A program made the translations under genes and the position numbers. The notes below the pieces were generated by a model. That model had not been told where the DNA came from. It searched no databases and saw nothing but the letters and a program-made list of their open reading frames with translations. A stretch of 8,996 bases of DNA from Oscillospiraceae bacterium (GTDB taxonomy: Bacteria; Bacillota; Clostridia; Oscillospirales; Ruminococcaceae), in assembly GCA_015067125.1 (NCBI GenBank), contig SVNB01000075.1:1-8996 (forward strand), in the 5' to 3' direction. Every line of letters starts with the position of its first letter. Position 1 is the stretch's first letter. Of the stretch, positions 1 to 5,412 are shown one piece after another.

Positions 1-1233
1 TTCCACCGGAAGTTTTTCTCCGTGCTTTTTGGGATCATAACCATCAAGCACAAGGCGAATTCCGTTGCGAAGGTAGCGTTCTATAAGCGCTGTGGTGTTT
101 TTATTTGCAAAGGCCACGGTTTCTGCCGGAACGGTAAGCAAAAGCTTTTCTTTTGTAATCGGCTGATCCTTGAAAAGCTGGGTAAAGTTCTGCAGCTGGC
201 TGTTAAGCTGATAAAAACTCGGCATCATCTGCAAAAGTATGTATTTTACGTCAAGCTTGCAGTTTTCTGTTCTTAAAACCGCATCGGCCGCTTCGTAAAG
301 GAAGTAGCGGGAAATATCCTCGACCATTTTTTTGCGGACGAGCATTTCTTCCACTGCGGAAGCATCTTCTGTTTCGCCGGGTTTTCCAAGAATTCCGCCG
401 AACCAGGGAACAGCTTCGTAAGCCACAACCGTTCCTGCGGTATCGCAGATCATGGGGCGATATTTAAGTCCCATGGGACGGTCTTTTTTCTTTTCCACAA
501 GCGGAACAGTTTTGGGCAGTGCAGAAGTATAATGTATATATTTATTATATATGTTGCGGCATTTGGAACGCACGGAAGAAAGCACGTCCGTTAAAGCCGG
601 GTTCCACTTTGTTCCCGCCTGATCAAGAATGGTCTGCATAGCTTCCGCAAAGGGGTCTTCGGATTTGGTTTCCGTCGCAAGGCGGTCCAGTTCTTTTGCT
701 ATGCCGACTATCTGGGCAACGGGACTTATTTCCGTTCCCTTTTTGCCGGCAGGATAACCTTCGCCGTCCCAGCGTTCCATGTGCTGTTCGCAGCTTTCGC
801 GAAGCATCAGCCACGGAATATTTTTTGTGGCAGGTTCCGCAAATTCCACCTTGTGTTTATCTTTTGTGCGGTTGCTTTTTTCCTGAAGAACCGCCACAAG
901 AACGCGGCCGTCCGCGGTGTATTTTTTATATACCGCTTTTTCTTCTTCGGTAAAGCCTTCGTTCCAGATTTGATATTCCGGCGGAACAAGCGCCTTGCCA
1001 AGCTGGTGGTACATTCCGCATTTATAGGCAAGGTCGGCGTATTTTCCCTTCATACGGTCGGAACCTTCTTTTGTTTCTGTTCCAAAGCCTTTTTCACAGG
1101 CCATAACAAAAATCGCCTGTGTGTATGCGGCCACGCGGACGGATTGCTGCCTTACGGCCGGGGCAAGACCGTGAAAAGCCTCTTCCCAGGTATCGTATTC
1201 CGTTCTTTTCCAGCTGTTTTCCATTTCTGTCAT
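1..1233 (-). CDS. Degenerate HD-GYP + EAL-like protein (3' end outside window)
   Basis: The minus-strand frame is open from ATG at 1233 to the left edge (411 residues visible, no stop). The start is supported by GAGGTG 11 nt upstream. Residues about 15-225 follow the HD-GYP pattern: a QSVRV segment at 30-34, YHQLGKALVP at 75-84 (family: HDIGKxxIP), HMERWDGEGYP at 151-161 (family: HHERxDGxGYP), and a PFAEAM...WNPAL segment near 194-214. Residues about 256-411 resemble an EAL domain: YEAV at 272-275 in place of the EAL motif, LLLTVPAE near 364-371 where EAL proteins have a TE motif, and GIRLVLDGYD at 391-400 where they have DDFG. In active families these domains hydrolyse cyclic-di-GMP. Here most metal ligands are replaced (Q30, Q77, Y105, M152, K180; second Asp of DDFG is G398), so catalysis is unlikely. 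No membrane segment is visible, so it is probably cytoplasmic. It lies 63 bp downstream of the FIVAR gene with no convincing terminator between them, so co-transcription is likely. The HD-GYP fold is fairly sure; the EAL fold is less sure. Confidence 0.8.
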   Translation of the reverse strand, partial: MTEMENSWKRTEYDTWEEAFHGLAPAVRQQSVRVAAYTQAIFVMACEKGFGTETKEGSDRMKGKYADLAYKCGMYHQLGKALVPPEYQIWNEGFTEEEKAVYKKYTADGRVLVAVLQEKSNRTKDKHKVEFAEPATKNIPWLMLRESCEQHMERWDGEGYPAGKKGTEISPVAQIVGIAKELDRLATETKSEDPFAEAMQTILDQAGTKWNPALTDVLSSVRSKCRNIYNKYIHYTSALPKTVPLVEKKKDRPMGLKYRPMICDTAGTVVAYEAVPWFGGILGKPGETEDASAVEEMLVRKKMVEDISRYFLYEAADAVLRTENCKLDVKYILLQMMPSFYQLNSQLQNFTQLFKDQPITKEKLLLTVPAETVAFANKNTTALIERYLRNGIRLVLDGYDPKKHGEKLPVE

Positions 1234-1296
1234 AATAAAACGTTCACCTCGAAAAAATCATTTTTCTATGGGGCTTTTATCTTTTAACCGTTTGGG

Positions 1297-2139
1297 TTAT
1301 TCTTTCGAATCATCAATATCGTCGATATCATCAAAGTCCTCAAAATCATCCATATCGTCAAAATCATCGTCGATATTATAATTTACAAGAGGAATATCAT
1401 CTGTGGTATGGCGCTTTTTCATAAGAATATACGCCATCATGCCAAGAAAACCAATGTTGATTATAAAACTTATTACAAAAAGCACTGTCCACGCTTTATG
1501 GCCGGCAATATTGCAGAAATCGTCGGAAGGGGGAACTTCCACCTCTACCTCTTTTACAACAACGTCCGCACCGGAAGGCGCTATGTACTCCAGTTCATCA
1601 AGCAGGGCGTTTATTTCTGCCGCCGCTCTGTTAACCGCATCCTGATCGCCGTTTATCATCATGGGACGGGCATCTTCCACCGCCATATTAAGTTTTAACC
1701 AAATATCGTGAAGGTCGGGGTTTTCTTCGATTTTTTTGTAAACTTCGTTAAGCGCTTTTTCAAGTCTGGAATAATCCATTCTTACCAAAGCGTCAACCGC
1801 TTCGTCCAAAGCATCTGCGGCTTCTTTAACTTCGGTTTGGCTTCCGCCGTTTTCAAGCAGGTTGCGGCCGGTATTAAGAGCTTCTTTTACAGCGGACCAG
1901 CTTTCTTTTGTATAATCGTTTTCATAAAGGCCGTTTGCCTTTGCTACCTGAAATTCCAGATCGGAATAATCCACAGAAGAATTTGAATATTGCTCCAGTC
2001 CGGTTTCTGCCTGTTCCACTTCGGAAAGTTCCAGGCCGGAAACTTCATCCGCAAACGCAGTGGCGGCCGTGCAGAAAATCAAAGCCATCGCCAAAAGCAT
2101 TGCAGAAAGTTTTTTAAATGTGTTTTTACCTTTTACCAT
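1297..2139 (-). CDS. Secreted FIVAR-domain membrane protein with acidic cytoplasmic tail
   Basis: 280 residues, ATG start with GGAG 10 nt upstream. Residues 1-30 are a classic signal peptide (KKxxKK-like basic start, hydrophobic core, ATAFA cleavage site, mature start DEVSG). Residues about 62-120 match the FIVAR pattern (NDYTKESWSAVKEAL, then TEVKEAADALDEAVDAL), and 124-185 look like a second, diverged copy (IWLKLNMAVEDA, then AVNRAAAEINALLDEL). Both are predicted helical bundles. A VVVKEVEVEVPPS linker leads to C209 and H214 and then one transmembrane helix at about 216-240, followed by KKRH as the inside-positive anchor. The C-terminus (257-280) is 16 of 24 acidic, arranged as acidic-acidic-hydrophobic triplets. 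FIVAR domains are common in Gram-positive surface proteins, often in carbohydrate- or matrix-associated ones, but no enzyme domain is present here. The layout suggests an extracellular helical sensor or adhesin-like stalk with a charged cytoplasmic tail. The exact role is unknown; partnership with the downstream HD-GYP/EAL protein is inferred from position only. Confidence 0.88.
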   Translation of the reverse strand: MVKGKNTFKKLSAMLLAMALIFCTAATAFADEVSGLELSEVEQAETGLEQYSNSSVDYSDLEFQVAKANGLYENDYTKESWSAVKEALNTGRNLLENGGSQTEVKEAADALDEAVDALVRMDYSRLEKALNEVYKKIEENPDLHDIWLKLNMAVEDARPMMINGDQDAVNRAAAEINALLDELEYIAPSGADVVVKEVEVEVPPSDDFCNIAGHKAWTVLFVISFIINIGFLGMMAYILMKKRHTTDDIPLVNYNIDDDFDDMDDFEDFDDIDDIDDSKE

Positions 2140-2303
2140 AATATCGTTTCTCCATATTCTTTTTTGTATTTCGCCGGCGGGGATAAATACTTAGAAAAAA
2201 ATTTTAGTGCATTTTATTCAAAAACTACCTTCATTTTTTTCTGTTTTTAGCGTAACTTATTAAACCGGCCTTACTCCGAAAGCCAATTTGGGGCATAAAG
2301 ATA

Positions 2304-2336
2304 CTTATACATATATTAGTATAAGCGTGTTAACAA
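2304..2336 (-). promoter_or_regulatory. Possible promoter of the FIVAR gene with an overlapping inverted repeat
   Basis: On the minus strand, TTGTTA (2336-2331) is followed after 17 bp by TATGTA (2313-2308); an alternative pairing is TTAACA with TATAAG at an 18-bp spacing. The -10 area overlaps a perfect inverted repeat, CTTATAC (2304-2310) and GTATAAG (2319-2325), separated by 8 bp, which could be a repressor site. This would give a leader of about 160 nt before the ATG at 2139. The hexamers are only moderately good, and in such AT-rich DNA chance matches are common. Confidence 0.35.
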
Positions 2337-2565
2337 TTAATTTCAACCCCTGTTGATGATTAAAACAACATATTTTGCCTTATTTTTAAAATTTTTTTCA
2401 AAAAATTTTTTTATTTATACAAATATTTCCACTTTTGGTTTAAAAAAGTAAATTTACAGGAAAAATTTTTCTTAAAATATTTTAGTGCTTTTTTCGGCAA
2501 AAACGTTTCTTAAAGAAACATTTTGGCGGAAGAATCAAATAAACTTTCATAATTTTGCCGTATAA
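2337..2565. other. AT-rich intergenic stretch without a gene
   Basis: This stretch has long A and T runs (for example around 2385-2412 and 2459-2482). I see no open frame with a ribosome binding site on either strand. The only structured item is a near-perfect palindrome, GTTTCTT (2505-2511), one base, AAGAAAC (2513-2519), whose one-base loop makes it a DNA site at best rather than an RNA hairpin. Confidence 0.5.
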
Positions 2566-2741
2566 TAAAAAATGCGCAGCCGAAGCTGCGCACAAAAAAC
2601 ACATAGCTCCAACTGTCGCCAAACAAAATCCTGCAAACCCGCAAAGCACGCGTATGCAAAACAGAGCATCTGTATTTTTACCATAATAGAAATAAAAATA
2701 CACATGCTTTTACGGGGCAACATATTAGGATTTTGTTTGGC
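2566..2741 (-). ncRNA. Candidate structured small RNA, about 176 nt
   Basis: The promoter at 2748-2776 predicts a start at 2741, exactly the first base of GCCAAACAAAATCCT (2741-2727). This pairs perfectly over 15 bp with its reverse complement at 2632-2618. Inside are a second helix (CCCGUAAA 2716-2709 with UUUGCGGG 2645-2638, one G-U pair) and a third helix (2707-2693 with 2680-2666, 14 of 15 positions paired, 12-nt loop 2692-2681). The 3' strand between helices two and three has a 20-nt bulge that can form a mini-hairpin, GCAU-ACGC-GUGC (2657-2646). A linker of about 25 nt then leads to an intrinsic terminator. I do not recognise the family. It is not tRNA, SRP RNA, tmRNA or RNase P by any motif I can see. 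A long closing helix and a length near 180 nt recall 6S RNA, but the bubble is very one-sided, so that assignment is weak. A 73-codon frame crosses the unit, but it starts at GTG, has no ribosome binding site and runs through the terminator. Confidence 0.62.
2567..2592 (-). terminator. Intrinsic terminator with UUCG tetraloop
   Basis: On the minus strand TGCGCAGC (2592-2585), loop TTCG, GCTGCGCA (2580-2573) form a perfect 8-bp stem closed by C(UUCG)G, one of the most stable tetraloops, followed directly by six T (2572-2567). On the plus strand the stem is followed by CAAAAAAC, so the terminator works for leftward transcription and ends the small RNA. Confidence 0.85.
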
Positions 2742-2747
2742 TTTTAC

Positions 2748-2776
2748 AGTATAGCATTATTTTTTGCAATGTTCAA
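2748..2776 (-). promoter_or_regulatory. Strong sigma-A-type promoter of the small RNA
   Basis: On the minus strand TTGAAC (2776-2771), a 17-bp spacer, and TATACT (2753-2748) preceded by TGC (2756-2754), giving an extended -10 (TGnTATACT). The optimal spacing, extended -10 and 5-of-6 match of TATACT to TATAAT make this the best promoter in the window. The expected +1 is the G at 2741. No protein start lies downstream before the terminator. Confidence 0.72.
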
Positions 2777-2831
2777 CAAAATATTAAGTTAATGTATCGT
2801 GCAATATGCAAACGATATCCGCCTCTGCGGT

Positions 2832-2886
2832 AAAAAAAGACCGGGGGATTCTTTTATATTTGTCGGTAATTCTTTGATGAATCCCC
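2832..2886 (-). terminator. Possible late terminator of the opp operon or repeat region
   Basis: On the minus strand GGGGATTC (2886-2879) can pair over 8 bp with GAATCCCC (2851-2844), and five bases later comes a run of seven T (2838-2832). The 27-nt loop is long, and an alternative small hairpin (GATTC with GAAT inside the loop) competes, so efficiency is uncertain. No better U-tract hairpin is visible between oppF and this point. Confidence 0.4.
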
Positions 2887-2888
2887 TC

Positions 2889-3310
2889 GCCACTTCGTGG
2901 CCCTCTTTGCTCGCCGCAGACGGCAGACCCCTCTGTTTCGCTTCGCTTAACATCTCCCCTAACAGGGGCGTCTCCTTTAACAAGGGTCGCTTTTTTCTCC
3001 GGGTTGCCTGTTATCCCTCATTCACCGCCGCAAGCGGCGGTCCCCCTTCCCCTCTGGGAAGGCTGCCCTTCGGGTTCTTGGTTATCCCTCTTCCGTCTTT
3101 TTCGCCCTACGGCGAAAAATCCACCTTCCCCTCTGGGAAGGCTAACCCTCCGGGTTACTTGTTTGCGGCGGGAGCAGGTGCCCTGAGTGCTAAGCACGAA
3201 GAAATACCCTTGGGGTACCCCCGCCCTACTGTAAATTTGTTGCTTTTGGGGAACGGTCAAGACCGTTCCCTACAGTTGGCAACTTGGCCTCTTTCCCCTC
3301 TGGGAAGGCT
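2889..3310. repeat. Mosaic of GC-rich palindromic intergenic repeats
   Basis: This 0.4-kb stretch is built of short hairpin units and holds no credible gene. CCTTCCCCTCTGGGAAGGCT occurs at 3045-3064 and 3124-3143, and with one change at 3291-3310. Each is itself a hairpin, CCTTCCC/GGGAAGG. Next to the first two lie variable hairpins: ACCGCCGC/GCGGCGGT (about 3024-3041) and TTTTTCGCC/GGCGAAAAA (about 3097-3118). GTTATCCCTC occurs twice (about 3010-3019 and 3082-3091). Other units are GCCAC/GTGGC (2889-2901) and CTCCCCT/AGGGG (about 2953-2968). Read on the minus strand, the order hairpin, spacer, second hairpin, then a GAGGGAT end matches a repeat style I recall from Oscillospiraceae intergenic regions. 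That resemblance is from memory and not tested. Open frames here on both strands are low-complexity translations of the repeats. Confidence 0.7.
3249..3270. repeat. Perfect palindrome within the repeat cluster
   Basis: GGGAACGGTC (3249-3258), AA, GACCGTTCCC (3261-3270): 10-bp perfect arms around two bases. Flanking CTGTAAATTTGTTGC on the left and TACAGTTGGCAAC on the right give partial further symmetry (CTGTA/TACAG, GTTGC/GCAAC), so the element may extend over about 3230-3282. It has no U-tract on either side and looks like a dispersed repeat unit rather than a terminator. Confidence 0.6.
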
Positions 3311-3320
3311 GAACGGAACG

Positions 3321-3358
3321 CCGAAGGGCCGTGCTCAAACTTGAGCACGGCCCTTCGG
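3321..3358. terminator. Long palindrome just after oppF, likely transcript 3'-end hairpin
   Basis: CCGAAGGGCCGTGCTCAA (3321-3338), AC, TTGAGCACGGCCCTTCGG (3341-3358) form an 18-bp perfect stem 18 bp beyond the oppF stop codon. Its position suggests a 3' end or mRNA-stabilising hairpin for the opp transcript. There is no T-run on either side, so it is not a textbook intrinsic terminator, and it may instead be one more member of the adjacent repeat cluster. Confidence 0.5.
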
Positions 3359-3376
3359 CAACGGTTTATGGTGAAA

Positions 3377-4320
3377 TTAACGGTAGTTTTTCTCTGCCTT
3401 GGTCCATTTTTCAAACTCTTCTTCCGTTGCAAGAACTTTATGAGTTCCTTCCACGGTGCGAAGCTCTCCGGCCATATAGTCAATGCCGCTGGTGAAATAA
3501 TCATAGTGCATGGAAACACGTTTTCTTTCAACCGCAGGATTGGGGTGAGGAATGGCGGAAATAAGGCTTCTGGTATAGGGATGAACCGGGTTTGCAAAAA
3601 TTTCATCGGTGGTTCCGGTTTCCACAAGGTGACCCAGATGAAGAACGCCGATTCTGTCGGAAATGTATTTTACCATAGAAAGGTCATGGGCAATAAAAAG
3701 ATATGCCGCGCCGGTTTCTTTCTGGATATCCTTCATAAGGTTTACAACCTGTGCCTGAATGGAAACGTCCAGAGCGGAAATACATTCATCAGCGATAATC
3801 AGCTTCGGGTTCATAATAAGCGCCCTTGCAATACCAACGCGCTGGCGCTGGCCGCCGGAAACTGGTGAGGATAGCGTTCCGCATGTTCCGGAGCAAGACC
3901 GACCTTTGCAAGAATGCGGGCAACCTTTGCGTCGCGGTCGGCTTTATCGGTATAAAGGTGGTGAATATCCAGTCCCTGACCGATAATATCCGCAACCTTT
4001 TGCCTGGGGTTAAGGCAGGCCATAGGGTCCTGGAAAATCATCTGCATTTCGGTACGGAGTTTTTTCTCGTCCGCGGCGGACATTTTTCCGGAAATATCGA
4101 TTCCGTCAAAAATAATTTTGCCGGCAGTGGGATCATAAAGACGGATTATGGAACGGCCGATGGTGGTTTTACCGGAACCGGATTCGCCTACAAGTCCATA
4201 GGTTTCGCCGGGATAAATCTCGAAGGAAACGTCATCAACGGCCTTTACGGTAAACTTTTTGCTGATGGGAAAATACTGTTTAAGGTTTTCTACTTTAAGA
4301 AGCGGAACTCTTTCTTCCAT
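3377..4320 (-). pseudogene. oppF: Oligopeptide ABC transporter ATPase OppF, frameshifted
   Basis: Cytoplasmic ATPase that pairs with OppD to power peptide uptake. The first frame (4320-3811, 169 codons) has Walker A GESGSGKTT at residues 45-53 and the Q-loop MIFQDPMACLNPR at 94-106, then reaches YPHQF (150-154) and breaks into an unrelated tail ending in RLL. The rest continues in another frame: with one base added, the sequence reads SGGQRQRVGIARAL, then Walker B LIIADECISALDV, the H-loop FIAHDLS, and the usual NPVHPYTRSLISAIPHPNP region. It ends with a Firmicutes-type C-terminus containing YDYFTSGIDY, without the cysteines seen in many relatives. The missing base is one A of the plus-strand AAA run at 3859-3861. 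Restored, the protein would be 314 residues, a normal OppF length. The start is certain: ATG directly follows the oppD stop, with AAGGAGG 8 nt upstream. Identity is sure; whether the gene is truly broken is open. Confidence 0.9.
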
Positions 4321-5397
4321 TTATTTCGCCTCCTTCAGCATACGGTCGATTCTTGCCCTAAGCTCCTTCGGCATTTCGACCTTCGGGGCATTGTCGTCCA
4401 AAAGCCAGGTTGCCGCGCAGTGAGTATCGGAAACCCAGAACATGGGCGGTTCTGCAATTTCGTCAATTTTAAGGGCAAATTCATTACGGGGAGCAAAAGC
4501 GTCGCCTTTGATTTCGTGCAGAAGGTTGGGCGGGCTTCCCGGAATGGTATAAAGTCTTTCGTCATCGGTATCAAGGTCCGGAAGAGCGGAAAGAAGTCCC
4601 CAGGTATAGGGGTGTTTCGGGTCATAATAGACTTCGTCAACGGTACCTTTTTCAACGATTTTTCCGGCATACATAATATTTACAAAATCCGCAACCTTTG
4701 CAACAACGCCAAGGTCATGGGTGATGTAAATTACAGAAATACCAAGTTTCGCCTGAACTTCCTTGATAAGTTCAAGGATTTTTGCCTGTATGGTAACGTC
4801 CAGAGCGGTGGTGGGTTCATCGCAGATAAGCAGATCCGGATTGCACGAAAGCGCTATTGCAATAACAACACGCTGGCGCATACCGCCGGAAAGCTGGTGC
4901 GGATAGTTCTTCATACGTTTTTCCGGATCGGTGATGCCTACCATATCAAGAAGTTCCACGGCGCGCTTCCATGCTTCTTTTTTCGGGGTTTTAAAGTGCC
5001 AGATCATGCCTTCCATAATCTGGTCACCGATGGTCATGGTGGGGTTAAGAGAAGTCATCGGATCCTGGAAGACCATGGCAATGCGCTTGCCGTTGATGGT
5101 CTGGCGCATCTGTTTTTTGGTAAGGGTAAGAAGATCGATGGTTTCTTCTTCGCCTTTATCGTTTTTAAAAGTAAAAAGAGCTTTGCCTGCTTCCACCTTG
5201 CCGTTGGTATCCAGAATACCGATGGCGGTTTTTACGGTTACGGATTTACCGGAACCGGATTCGCCTACTATTGCAACGGTTTCGCCGCGGCGAACGGCAA
5301 AATCCACGTTGCGCAGGGCATGAACTTTGCCCGCGGTGGTGGCAAAGGATACGGACAGACCTTCTACTTTAAGGATAAAATCGCCTTTTTCCTGCAT
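4321..5397 (-). CDS. oppD: Oligopeptide ABC transporter ATPase OppD
   Basis: 358 residues, complete. It is the second ATPase of the peptide importer and acts on the cytoplasmic face with OppF. Visible motifs are Walker A GESGSGKS at 45-52, Q-loop VFQDPMTSLNPT at 109-120, signature LSGGMRQR at 169-176, Walker B LLICDEPTTALD at 189-200 and H-loop His227. After the ATPase core comes the oligopeptide-transporter extension with HPYTWGLL (262-269), IPGSPPNLL (285-293) and GDAFAPRN (298-305). The cysteines that many OppD/DppD proteins carry in this extension are replaced (D299, N305, D312, T330 by alignment to the E. coli pattern from memory), so an iron-sulfur site there is not expected. The start ATG has AAAGGAGG upstream, overlapping the oppC stop. 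The stop codon touches the oppF ATG, so the two ATPases are translationally coupled. dppD would be an equally possible name. Confidence 0.95.
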   Translation of the reverse strand: MQEKGDFILKVEGLSVSFATTAGKVHALRNVDFAVRRGETVAIVGESGSGKSVTVKTAIGILDTNGKVEAGKALFTFKNDKGEEETIDLLTLTKKQMRQTINGKRIAMVFQDPMTSLNPTMTIGDQIMEGMIWHFKTPKKEAWKRAVELLDMVGITDPEKRMKNYPHQLSGGMRQRVVIAIALSCNPDLLICDEPTTALDVTIQAKILELIKEVQAKLGISVIYITHDLGVVAKVADFVNIMYAGKIVEKGTVDEVYYDPKHPYTWGLLSALPDLDTDDERLYTIPGSPPNLLHEIKGDAFAPRNEFALKIDEIAEPPMFWVSDTHCAATWLLDDNAPKVEMPKELRARIDRMLKEAK

Positions 5398-5412
5398 AAA
5401 TCTGTCCCTCCT

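Noticed and set aside
781..1287. A 168-codon plus-strand frame
   Set aside because: It is antisense to the HD-GYP/EAL gene, whose minus frame shows clear family motifs and a ribosome binding site; the plus translation is a Phe- and Cys-rich shadow.
2482..2703. A 73-codon hydrophobic minus-strand frame that could be a small toxin-like peptide
   Set aside because: It starts at GTG without a ribosome binding site, and it runs straight through the UUCG terminator hairpin and U-tract, so the RNA reading explains the region better.
2889..3310. CRISPR array in the repeat cluster
   Set aside because: The repeats are few, self-palindromic and unevenly spaced, with related rather than unique sequence between them, and no cas genes are in the window.
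2799..3344. A 181-codon plus-strand frame over the repeat cluster
   Set aside because: It consists of translated hairpin repeats (recurring PSPLGRL), has no good ribosome binding site, and overlapping frames of similar quality exist on the other strand.
4321..5397. Loss of the C-terminal cysteines in OppD as an unusual feature
   Set aside because: The same cysteine-free extension is, as far as I recall, common in Firmicutes OppD proteins, so it is a lineage trait and not an anomaly of this gene.
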